In this document: positions 46,140 to 56,959 of the stretch, piece after piece
Numbering within the stretch: the stretch's first letter is position 1
Layout: each line of letters opens with the position of its first letter
DNA from: Neospora caninum Liverpool
Taxonomy: Eukaryota; Apicomplexa; Conoidasida; Eucoccidiorida; Sarcocystidae
Reading direction: 5' to 3'
Assembly (NCBI RefSeq): GCF_000208865.1
Contig: NC_018398.1
Span: forward strand, 4,612,710-4,676,709
DNA length: 64,000 nt
Notes under the pieces: model-generated
Databases searched by the model: none
Told to the model about the DNA's origin: nothing
The model's input: only the letters and a program-made list of their open reading frames with translations
Position numbers and translations under genes: made by a program

Positions 46140-46237
46140 TCACCTACGCCCATGTGCATGTGTAGTCCTGGACTGTGTCTCGATGCGTCAATGTGCGTTT
46201 GGAACGGCTGAAAAAGCACTTTCGGGGTTTTCCGCGG

Positions 46238-47038
46238 TCACCGCACAGTTGTAGGAATAATGGCGGTCTCTGACCACGTCCCCCGCGTTTCTGTGGAAGC
46301 GCGTCCCGGGGCATGTGCCTTGCGCGAGGGCGCACCCCCTGCGTGTCGGCGCTCTCCTTCGGCGGTTTGCTGTGTTTCTAACGCACAAACGGCCTTCGGC
46401 ACCGCTTGCTTCTTTCTTTGCACGAACGAAGAGGCGGATCTGTTGGATACGGTATGCGCAGCCGGCGCACCGGACACCGCGGCTTCCACCTCGAACTGCT
46501 GAGCGTCCTCGTTTGGCGCGCGCCTCGCAGCGAATGCCGGCCGTGGGGGGGAACCCTCACCCTCCTTTCTCGCAGACGTCTCGCATTTCCTCAAGAGAGG
46601 AAAACACCCGGAGGAAGAGGAGCCGCCCTCTCCCGCTCCGCCACTCGGTTTAAATGTACAGACACCCGGAGCGAGGGGTTCTCGCGAAGCGCCGCTCACT
46701 CCAGGGAACGAAGCCCCCGGCGCTGCCTCCTCTTCTGGCCGTGCCTGGCCTCGTTTCTTAACAAGTGACGGAGAGCCGTTGGTGAGTTGGAGCCAACGAA
46801 ACGACCGCGCGAGTTCCTCCAGCTCGTCGCCTTCTGGGTCAGCGAGAGGCGCTTTCGTCCAGGCGCCATCAGAGCAAAACGGGCACGTCCGGTCCTCTCT
46901 CTGCTCGCCGCATTTACACAGAAGCTCGAACGACGAAGAGCGACTGACTTTGTCGACGAACAAATGGAACCGAGGGTCGGCGTACAGACCAGTGGGCGTG
47001 GACAGCCGCTCCTCGATCGGCATCTCTGGCTTCCCCAT
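46238..47038 (-). CDS. Hypothetical protein with a CxC...CPxC motif
   Basis: A single-exon frame of 266 residues from the ATG at 47038. The first 60 residues look ordered: GLYADPRFHLFVDKV, then FELLCKCGEQREDRTCPFC with Cys at 41, 43, 52 and 55. This spacing suits one bound zinc ion. The remainder is Gly/Ser/Glu-rich and probably disordered. No known family comes to mind. The frame is open upstream of the ATG for 58 more codons, but no earlier ATG exists in it. The gene is divergent to the 49159 gene. A spliced 5' exon cannot be excluded. Confidence 0.5.
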   Translation of the reverse strand: MGKPEMPIEERLSTPTGLYADPRFHLFVDKVSRSSSFELLCKCGEQREDRTCPFCSDGAWTKAPLADPEGDELEELARSFRWLQLTNGSPSLVKKRGQARPEEEAAPGASFPGVSGASREPLAPGVCTFKPSGGAGEGGSSSSGCFPLLRKCETSARKEGEGSPPRPAFAARRAPNEDAQQFEVEAAVSGAPAAHTVSNRSASSFVQRKKQAVPKAVCALETQQTAEGERRHAGGAPSRKAHAPGRASTETRGTWSETAIIPTTVR

Positions 47039-49158
47039 TTCTCCTCGGCCTGCGTAACGCGGGCGCCCGGAAACACCGTCCCAAAAGACTCGCAGCCTCC
47101 CGACACCAAAAAAATGCCGATTCCTGCGTGTTGCACGCTCTGAACAAAATCCACGCGCCGACTGCGTCAACCCGAGAACATGCACATAGAGCACATAGAA
47201 CACATCGAGCACATAGAGATACGGATCTGAATCTCGAGCTGTGCAGGCGCAGATCGACTGGCCGATACGCCCCTTTTATGCAGAGGAAAGCGTGTGCGCG
47301 CAAAAAACAGAAATGCAGGGACACGCGGCAGGAACGGAAAGCCAGGCTCGATGGGTTTTCTGCTGCAGATCGGCGGAAACCAGAAGGTTTCGGGCACACC
47401 CGCCGCTTGCGCGGTCTTTGGAGTCCTTGGTAAGCCAAAGAGGCAAAGCAAAAGAAATTTCTCGCGACAAAAAGAGGAAAACAAACCCCGCTTTGCTGTT
47501 CTGCGTAGAGTCAGCTGTGTTCTACAGCTCAGCGTAAGATGCCACACTGAAGCGAGGAACCGTGTTTGAGTTTCCAACAAAGGCGAGAGAGATGCAGTCG
47601 CACACACCTAGTCGAGAAGCAATAATGTGTCCAGACACAAAACTGGGGAGCGTGAAACCTGGCGCGCACTCTCTTCCCGGCGGTCTCTCAGCCAACGAGC
47701 ATTCACGACTCTCGCCGACGCAGTGCGTTGTGACGAACCCAGACACGGTCAAAACCAAAGGAGCCTTGCTCGGCCCCAAATCAACCGTCCATTACGTGCC
47801 TCAGGGTGGACCTGCATACACCCAAACACCAACTCTTTCTTCCCACGTCTCGGTGTTCGCCGAAAACGCGCTTTCCTCCCCGTTATTTCTGCACAACGCT
47901 CTTTAGCGAAAACCCGCAAGAGAAAGCCTCGACTAGCGGCCGGTGTCAGTGGAGCGCGATAGAGCAGGAGGGAGAACAGTGAAGGAAAGGACGAATTCTT
48001 TTTTCACCGGACAAGCAAAAAGACGGCGTACCACGGGGAGACACCGCGAGGAGAAAGAGCGAGACTTTGCTTTTTGGGACCGCCTCGTTCCCAAGAATCC
48101 GCCTGCTCGTTCCCGAGAGCCGGGCACGAGAGAGAACGAAGGTGCGGTAGGCGCTCCGTTTCTTCACGCGAAAGACCAGACTGGGTCCATGTCGAAGACA
48201 AAGTCGGGGAAAACCCCATTTCTGACGGTCCAGAACTTTTCTTTGATCACGACACTGGTCAATGCCGCTTCTCCCGAGAGTCACGCGCTGGCGCATGCCG
48301 ACTGTACGTTGCCCCTACCTATACCCCCTTACCGCAACGCTTGGACTCTCACCCTTTTTTGTCTGTGGAAATTTTTCTCTAAAAGTGTGCTCAGGTTTGA
48401 CCCTTCAGGGTCACCCATGCCGAGAGACAAAACGTGAGACTTGTCGCTTGGCGGATATTTTGCAACGAACGCGTCCTTCGGCTCCCGCCTTGTGCATACA
48501 TGTACGATATCTAGCACATCTTATATATGTAGTTTAAGCATCTAGCTCTCTCATTTTTTCAGCCGCATGGAGAGTGAGAGTGCTTGCCAGTTTTCTCTCA
48601 TTTCAGATTTTAGTCTGGCCGTTGCTGTCTCTCTTCCGAGTCAGACGTTCTTGCGAATTTCTGTTCGACTTCGCTTCTTCTTGACCAAACAAGCGACGCG
48701 ATGCTGAGCACGCGACAATCGCCTCTGTGAATGGCGAGAGGAGGCGGCATCTGTGCGAGTGAACTGTGCACGTTCCCCCCCGACTTTACCTTCGCTTCTC
48801 CCTAGGCATTTTCCGAATTTGTTCTCCGCTTGCAGAGCCGCGTTTTCTCCCGGCTTCTCGCTAGCTGGCAGTGCCGACCACCCCGTCGGCATTCCTTGCC
48901 TTCCCTCTTTCTTCCGTTTTCCGTCCTTCTTCTTGCTCGATCCCACCTTTCTTCCGTCGCTTTCTTTCCTTTGTTTTTCTCCCTTTGCAAGAGAGATGCC
49001 CCGTCGGTTTTCCTGGAGGCTGCACACACTGGGCGTTTTGGAGCGGCGGCGGGTACAGTGGGAACAGCAGCGTATAGTCGATAGCGGAACAGAGCACCCC
49101 CTTTGTTTCGCCTTTGCCACGGACCCGTCTCTGCCTTTTGCGGCGATTTCGTAAGAGA
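47039..49158. promoter_or_regulatory. Divergent intergenic region
   Basis: Separates the 47038 (-) and 49159 (+) starts. It includes a small imperfect repeat of ACATAGAGC at 47173-47220. The open frames near 48753-49154 are Phe/Pro/Ser-rich and overlap minus-strand frames, which is typical of polypyrimidine leader DNA. No gene is called. Confidence 0.4.
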
Positions 49159-50632
49159 ATGGAGGAAAACGCGTCGACAGGTTCCTCTCTCAGCCGGAGG
49201 CGGGGGCGATCGGTTACGGTAGTGGGCCGGGGAAACGGGACGAAGAGCGAGGAGACGCTGACGGTCTGTGCGTCACCTTCGGACCCAGCGCGTTCAAGAG
49301 CGAGAAGAGGTGAGGGCATTTTTCGAGAGGAAGAGGGGAAATCGAATGACTCCACATGCTTCAGACCAGTGACTGGTGTCTCGGGAGGGAGTCGACAATG
49401 GGAACCGTAGCCTTCATCTTCACGGGGAAAGGCCCAGATGACGCACTTCCCTCCGAAAGAGAGGCAGTTTTCTGTGTCCTACACATCTGCTCGAACACCG
49501 TGACTGAGATGTCGGAAAATATCAAGCTCGCAATTGCCGGCGTCTCTCGGCGGACTCCCTACGTTCATCTTCCCGCAACGGTCCATCTATCCATGCCCAT
49601 ATCTTTCTATATCTATCTAGATGCAAACTGCTATCATGTAGATCTATGTATTTCTATGTACATCTGTCTAGCTCTGCCTATATCTATCCACAGGTGTGCA
49701 TGTATCTCTGTGTGTACATGTGACGCTGTAAGCATTTGGAAATCTCCCAGTCTGTATGTAGATATCTGTAGTGGTTGCCATTTGACCAGGTGGTAGACGG
49801 CAACCGTTCCTCTGTGGCATAGACGTCTTTTGTTCGGTTTGAAGAGAGTAGCGGAAAATGCCGTCGTCACAGGCTTCGCATGAAAGAGCCGTGCCTCTCG
49901 AGAGGAGAGCACTGACGACCTGGATCTTTCGAGAAAAGGCGATTTGCTCCTGGTTTTTGTTTGCTTGCAGAAAGTTGTTCACCGGAAAGGAAGACATGCG
50001 AACGTCAACGCACCGATGACGCGCCAAGAGAAGCGCATGTCTCGGCGACTTCGCACCGCGAAGGCTCTTCGCCGTCGCATCCCCTACCGGATTTCTTCAC
50101 TTTCTTTTGCTCCTGTTCCTCTTTTTCTCCGTCGACCGGTTCGCGACTCTCGCGGGGCCTGCTGGTGTCTGCCCTCGTCGTCTGTCTTCTCCTTCTTTGC
50201 TTTGCATTTCACCACGCCGCTTTGAGGAAACGTTTAGCAGCGCAGGATACGCACCTCGAGAGACTGCTGAAGGCGGCGGGCACGCCTGACGCTCTCGAGG
50301 TGGATTTGCTCCTGAGGCGGACGCGGAAACGGTGTCACCAGGACAAGCGCCTGTCGTACGACATGTCTGAGGATGAAATCGATGTGTTTGGGGGCGAAGG
50401 AGAGACGGACGAAGAGGCAGAACGCTCTCTGGCGACGGGAAAGGGATGCTATGGACGCCGAACCGCCGAGGAGGAGTTCCGCGTCCTCGTCGATTTCCGA
50501 GACAAATTCACACACACGCAACAGCGCGTTGAAGACCAGACGAAACTCCTCATCGCCTCTCTTGAGAAGACAGCGAAACGCGTCGCCAAGGTTGCTGATG
50601 ACGTGCTCGCCCACCCGTTGTTCAAACGGTAA
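49159..50632 (+). CDS. Single-pass membrane protein with C-terminal coiled coil, unknown function
   Basis: Exons 49159-49309 and 49971-50632, giving 270 residues. Donor AGAAGAG|GTGAGG and acceptor TTTGCTTGCAG join in phase 1. The intron holds a run of ATCTATCTA-like repeats. The N-terminal 110 residues are Ser/Arg-rich and disordered. One membrane helix lies at about 113-131 (LLVSALVVCLLLLCFAF). The C-terminal half is charged (SEDEIDVFGGEGETDEEAE) and ends in a helical, coiled-coil-like segment (VEDQTKLLIASLEKTAKRVA). I recognise no family. The stop sits within a good donor (CG|GTAAGG), so more exons downstream are possible, although none was found in the next 1.5 kb. Confidence 0.6.
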
Positions 50633-52089
50633 GGGAAGCACGGCGCGCCTTGCTTCCAAGGGCTCTCCCGGGTACTCGTGTAAATCTCTGATGTGCCTAT
50701 CGCGATCTCTGTCGTCTTTTCTCTCTCCTTGTAGATACACCTGCATGTCCATGTAGGGGGGTCCAAATGATTCTCCTTGTGGAACACCCTTCCTGTCAAT
50801 TGCTGTATTTGTATTCATGTTATAGAGGTATAGATAGGTGTATGTTGATTTGCATCTGCCTGAAGCATCTGTGGCAGCTTCCGGTGTGGCGATGCATGCG
50901 CAGCGGGGAGGGGGCGGGGTGGATCGAAACGCGAGAGCCTCTGGGGCAACGCGAAAATGGAGCGCACCGCCACGTGAGATTCCTTTTCTCTGCAGCAGGC
51001 TGTGAGACCAGTGCACCGACCTCTGTGGACTGCGGTAAAGAAATCCATGCTGCGAGGCGCTTGTGTGCATGCCGAGGCATTTCGTCTGCATGCAAGTTTG
51101 CATGTGGACTCTCGCCCCAATACCAGGGACGCGTTGGTGCCGAGGAACTCATTCTGAGGACTTTTTTGCGTCACGGTTTTATCATTCCGTGACTGGGGCA
51201 GGCGCCGCGGCCTCGGGGTCAGTGGAGGGTTGTTTGTGCTTCGCGTGAGCGTGGCATTTCGCGCTTCCGCTGTGATTAGGGGGAATCCGACGCGATTGTT
51301 AGACCATTTTGTCCCTCACGTGGCGAGAAACGTTGCTCAGCTCTTTTCCCGAAAACCCTTCAGGGGATGAACATGGCGATGGCGAACCCTCTTCACAGCA
51401 GAATGGCTTTTCGCTTTTGCATGCACTGCATGTGCAGTTGCCACGGAAAGTGCATGCAGAGACCTGTGTGCATCGGGACCTTTAGGGGTGCCCACCTCGA
51501 AAGGTTGGGATTTGTTGAAAAAGCCTCCTCTGAGACACTGCTGCTGTCAGGACAACTCGATATTTGCATATCTCTTTGTGCCGGTGCGGTATATATGCTG
51601 GACACATTTTTATATAGACCGTTCCATATATGAATGTACCTATTTATAGGCACGCGCGCATGTGGGAAAGCTTTCCTGATGTTTCGCGGGGCCCAGGTTG
51701 GCAGTTCGATCGAGACCAGTTTCTTTGGAGCCGATTGTGTGGAAGGAAAAATATGGAGAAAACGCGTAAGGCTTGGAAAGAAAAAAAGAGTCGGCCGTGC
51801 GCATCTGTCGATGGTTCCCTGTTAAGACGCAACTGCGGAGTCGCAATTCCCCTTCCCTGAGCATAACCGGACCTTGACACGGATAACTCCTAACTTTTAC
51901 TTCGTCTCACAAGAAATCACAGGTATATATTCTCCCAATACCCCGAACCTCACCATCCGTATTCGAATATATACAAGTATGTAAAAACACGTTTGCATGC
52001 ATGTAGGCTTTGAGATGTAAAAATATATAAACATATAGACATTTTCGTATAGAAACACACCTATCGACGAACCACACAACGATAAACAA

Positions 52090-52124
<35 letters not shown>

Positions 52125-52188
52125 GGAAACGCAGGGATGAATTTGAATGCTGTAGATTGAGCTGTTGTGCATACAGTTTTTGAGCACA
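50633..52188. other. Convergent intergenic region
   Basis: The 3' flanks of the 49159 gene (+) and the 577-residue gene (-). No frame has both length and splice or motif support. A TA run lies at 52091. Confidence 0.4.
52091..52123. repeat. (TA)n microsatellite
   Basis: TA run of about 33 bases, 66 bases beyond the stop codon of the minus-strand 577-residue gene, probably within its 3' UTR. Confidence 0.9.
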
Positions 52189-53125
52189 TTAGTCGAGACA
52201 TGTTGAAGCGAGGAGTTGGGCCGCTTGGTTTGCTTTGGCAATGATTTCCTGTCCGACGCCTCCGCCAGAACGCGTCGGCAGCTGAGCAACCTGCCTGAGC
52301 ACTTGCAGCGTATGGCGAAGAATCACTTTCCTCCATGCGCCTGCACACTCGCACGGCTCTCTCCTGGCAAACGCGTCTTCCACCGTGCGCGCTCTCGTCT
52401 CCACCCCGGAAAAACTGCCGATATGATCGGCTGCGCCCTCGTCGATTCTGGCAGCCGGACCGCAGCCCCCTCGAGAGAGCGCGGCGTCGGCGCGTCTCGC
52501 AAACACAAATCCCCCTGGTTCGATTTTGTCGCGGTTCAAGTTCGCAAATGGGGAATCGGCATGGAGAGATGAAGCGCCGTCCGAGGAGTGCGCGTTTCGG
52601 ACGGGCGTTGCGTCAGCGGGGGGACACGGCGGAGACACCTCCGCCGTGTCTCTTCTTTCAGAAGACGCAAGAGGCGCCAGATCCGGATTCGCCTCACCGG
52701 CTTGCTCGACGTCGTTCTCGCTCGGCGCAAGCGTCTCTGTCTGCCGACGGCCGAGAAACGGAGACGGTCGGTCTCTCTCCAGACGGCGCTGCGACCGGCC
52801 GCGAGCTGCGAGCAGCATGCAAGTCTCCACGCTTGCGGCCACGGCGCGGCGAGTGAGAGGGACGGGGATGTCCACGCCGCATCTGAAAAGGCAGAACACA
52901 GACAGAAAGACCCGTGGCGCGGGTCAAGTCCGTCAACACTGATTGAATTCTGTTCTAAAAGCAAACACCTCGAAAAGCGGGCACGTGGGGGCTTCCGAGA
53001 AGGAAGAAGCTGTCGCGGTTGGATAGGACAGCGACCGCGACCAGCGACGGGACACTCACAAAAAAAGGAGAGGAAAATCTCGACAGAAAGACAAACGAAT
53101 GCCCATCCACCAGCACACACACACA

Positions 53126-53160
<35 letters not shown>

Positions 53161-54444
53161 TATGGCGTATACAGCGGGTTCACGCGGATATATGTGGGAG
53201 CACAAGTATGTGCAGGTAAATATATACATCTCTGTTCCTGAGCAGAAAGGATTGTGTTTCGCTCTTACGACTAGCAACAAACACACAACGTGGTCGGGTA
53301 CCAGCTACAGACTCCCGCACCGGGTGAGTTGCTGGCGCTTGTGCACCCGAGAAAGCCCTGCCAAGATGGACAGAAAACACAGCTGCCTCTGTGCCCCGCA
53401 GTACTTAGTCTGGAGATAGAGCAGTTTATGTCGAGGCTTTCGTAGAGCGGCCAGGAGCTCCTGGAGGTGCGCAGAACCTCGCGCTTTAAAAGGACACACG
53501 GCGCCTCTGGCAGCCGTCTCCGCGGCGAGGGAGTCGCGCGTCGCTCGCCGCACGGCTTCCCTTTGCCGCTCTCTGCGTTTGAGTTCCTCCCGATGCCGGC
53601 GCGTTCGCCCTCGGCCCGTTCCTTGGAGCGGCGCTACACCGCCCCGCGGACCTCTCGTCTCGCTGGCGTCTTCCAGCGCCTCGGCCGCTGCATGCGCGTC
53701 CGCGACCGCGCATGCAGTTGGTCCCCGTCGAGCGAGGAAGCTGCGCAGAGCCCTGCGGAGCCCCGGCGGCTCGCTGACGGCGTACACGACGGCTGCGAAG
53801 GTCGCCAGGGAAGTGCGCGGCGAGAGGACGCTGCGGTTTTGGAGGACCAGCAGCAGCCAGAGGGAATTGACGACTTGCAGGCACATGCACTGGGCTAGCC
53901 AAGCCGCCAGAGGGGATGAACGGAGCGGCACCGGAGCCGGAAGAGAATCCGGCATCGGCGGTGAAGGCATGCAGGCCTCTGGCACTTCTGGAGAAGAAGA
54001 GGGAAGGCCTGGACCGCGCGAGATCCGAGGAAGAGAACGCGATCGAGAGGAAGAAGAGAGCAAGGGGTTTGGGGGAAGCGTCCACGCGGCGCGGCTTCTT
54101 TCGGCAGAGGGGAGCGGCGCATGTTGAACGCAGGAACGCGGGCGGACTGAAGCGTCTGAGGTAAGGCTTGTTGCGCTCTCGATCTGAGCTGTCTCAGCAG
54201 GAGCCGGAAACCGTGAGAGGGGCTCGAGAGGACGCGCGAGCGTGTGCGCATTCGGAGATGCGAAACCTCCACGAAGCGAGACGGCAGCGGACGCATCGGA
54301 AAGAGTGTCAGCGCGAGGCCCATGGACGAAACTCGGAGAGGCAGAGGCAAGGAGCATGACGCTGACACGAAACACAAAGAGAGAACGGAAGAGAAAGACG
54401 AACAGTAGCAAAACAGAAATGATGCGCTTCGCATTGGAGTTCAT
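52189..54444 (-). CDS. Putative membrane protein, 577 residues, unknown function
   Basis: Exons 54444-53405 and 52882-52189. Donor ACTAA|GTACTG and acceptor CCTTTTCAG join in phase 2. The ATG at 54444 opens a strong hydrophobic leader (RIISVLLLFVFLFRSLFVF), which could be a signal peptide or anchor. A Ser/Pro-rich region follows, then one or two hydrophobic segments around residues 184-230 (LQVVNSLWLLLVL, LATFAAVVYAVS). Next comes an Arg/Ala-rich helical region (HREELKRRERQREAVRRATR) and LQELLAALRKPRHKLLYLQTK. The second exon is largely disordered and ends in a helical VLRQVAQLPTRSGGG and KANQAAQLLAS. No family is recognised. The 524-base intron contains a CA/TA microsatellite. Confidence 0.62.
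53113..53157. repeat. Compound (CA)n(TA)n microsatellite
   Basis: About eight CA units followed by about 15 TA units, inside the intron of the 577-residue gene. Confidence 0.92.
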
Positions 54445-55451
54445 GCACAGATAGATATAGGTGAATGCGTTTGCGTAGGCTCGGAAATACGTTAGAGTGT
54501 TCGAACGCGTTATCTACATTTTCATCGGGAAAGATGGCTAGAGAGAGGGACCGATGGCGTGAAGTGTGAGGGGAAGTGAATGCGGTCACGGACACACGTC
54601 TGTGCAGAAACAGGTGCATGCATTCGTCCGTACAGACGGAGAGCGAATCTATGCTCACATATATAAAACTAGCCATGTGCATACAATCGTGCACAGCCAG
54701 ATGGATGTGTCTAACCCGGTGCGGACGTGCATGCAACTGTGAAGTTCGGCGCGAAGCCCGGGAAGCGCGAGCGGACAGCCAAAACGGAAGAGAATCCCCG
54801 CTTACTGCGTGAGGCGCCTGAACGTGTGCAGCGGATTTTCTTTGCACGGGCCGAAACGAACAGTGAAGAGGCGCTCTTGTCGATCCACATTCTCCCTCGA
54901 GCCCTGAAAGAACAAGGTGATGCATCGCGCCGACGCCTCAGCTTTCCTGGCCTGTCTATACACCCCAACACTTGCGTCCCACCTAGCGCTTCGATTCCTA
55001 CAGCGGCTTTCTCCACGCTGACAAGGAGGCGAGCGGTCGTCGGCTAACTCGCGTTCGCGCAAGGCTGTTTCCCGCGCGCAATGCGAGTAGCCAGAGCCTG
55101 TGTATTCCTCACGGCCAAACAGAAAACCGCCGCACAGATAAACATACGCCGGCCAAGTGGAGTCGTGCATGGGCACCAACAGATGTAGACTATATTACAC
55201 ACATAGAGATACATACACATCTACAGTCTATCGGGACACTACTGCCATGTGCATAGATATCTACATGTGCACATCTACAACGCTGGCGTGGCGGTAATGG
55301 AGAACGGATCGAGAATGTTGATCAAGAAAAGGTAAAGGGAGATCCGAAACGCGCCCTGGAAAGAGGAAACGGAATCGGCGGAAGCTCTGCATGCACAAGG
55401 GGGTGCACGCGAACAACAGAAGGCAGGACGGTAAAACATGTTCTTCTCTCT
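54445..55451. other. Intergenic, tandem minus-strand genes
   Basis: About 1 kb between the start of the 577-residue gene and the stop of the 1500-residue gene. It should hold the promoter of the former and the 3' UTR of the latter. No coding sequence is supported. Confidence 0.4.
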
Positions 55452-56926
55452 CTAACCCACCAGATTTCGCTTTGCGTAGAGACGCAGCAGACGGTCGACT
55501 GCGTCATCTTTGCTTTGGCCTGTCTCGCGGCACTCAGGCGCGTCTGGCGTGTCTCCCTTCGGCCTCTCCTCCACCTTCCAGCGTTCTCCGCAAGGGCCCC
55601 GCAAAAGCTGCTGAGCGCGCCAGAGCCGCTCGCGCTGCTTCAACACCTCGCCAGACACCTGAGGTGTATATGTCTCATGGTGGGCTCCGCATCCGCCAGC
55701 CGATTCGTCTCCGTTCTCTGCCTGCTTTGGCGCTCCGTCCGACTGAAACGAACTCGGCGTTCTCGCCTCGCAAGCCGCCAAGGTCGGGGCCCGACACGCT
55801 GTCTCTTCTGCATCGTTCGTTAGGCCTCTACATCCTTGTTTCGCCTCTCGACCCAGGCAGTCCACGTCTCCACATGTCGGCCCTCGTGCTTCCCCGTCGT
55901 TGATTCTCCCTCGGCCTTCCTTGGCTGCGCCTTCTCGCTCCTCGCGTGCTGCGTCGCCTTTGTCTTCTCGTTTTTCCTCTCGTTGTTCTTCTCCGTCCGC
56001 GGGTTCTCCCTGTCGCTCTTCGTCTCGCTCCTCTGGTTCTTCGTCTTCTTCTCTTTCGTCGAGAGTGGCGTTCGGATCCAGCTCCCTGGCCGGGAGTCGC
56101 GTGGGGCGACCGCTCGTAGAACGTTGACTCGGCGCCTGGGCAAAGACCCGCATGAAGTGCGCATGCATCGCGCGCGCTTCCGACTGGTGGAAGTGGGCTC
56201 TCAGTTCCACTGCGGCGAGCCTGCGGGTTTGCTGGAGGACGTTATCTTTCGCTTCCTTCTCCACCAGGAGACGCGCCAGAGTGCATGTGCCAGAATCCGC
56301 AGCAAATAATTCGGCTGCCTGTGCCCGCTGATTCGCCTCCGCCGCGAGGCGCCGCACCGCGGATGGTCCGGCGAGTTCCGCTGCAGCTGGTGAGAGGCTG
56401 CCGCGCTTCGTCGCGGCATCTCCGCCGAGCTCCTGGGAAAGAGTCGCCTGTCTCTCCGCGTTCGCTCCCCCTTCGAGTGAGGAGCCGGAGGAAGCGGAAA
56501 AAGAGAGAAGACATGCGCGCAAATGCGGGTTCTCAGTCGATCCCGTTGTCGAGTTACAGGGCGTGACAGAGCGCGTCAGAGCGCGCCGCAGCGCAGCTAT
56601 CTGAGTCTGACGGCTGAAGCGGTCCACGGGATGAAGACAGCGGGCGTATTGGCGCGCAACCTGGGTGGAGATACATGCATGGGGACGAAGTCAACGCAAA
56701 GCAGGGAAACCCCGAAACAGAGATGCACGGAAACAACAAAAGTGCCTATTCGTTAGGTCCCGTGTTCACGCGTGACTACGCAAATACACATATACACATC
56801 AACGCATGGAGCTATCCATATGTAGATATGCAATAGTCACAGCCTTCAGCTATATACAAGCATATAGACATCCACTTACGAATGAACTTGCACATATACG
56901 GATACACCGAGATATGTACATTAAAT

Positions 56927-56959
<33 letters not shown>

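Larger units (their letters stand above)
42687..46237. other. Intergenic: 5' region of the SUN gene
   Basis: Contains the 50-bp tandem repeat at 42795-42944, in which the SUN frame remains open upstream of the chosen ATG, and TA runs near 44701 and 45399. A minus-strand frame of 146 codons (44165-44605) has no start context, splice or motif support. No gene is called. Confidence 0.4.
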
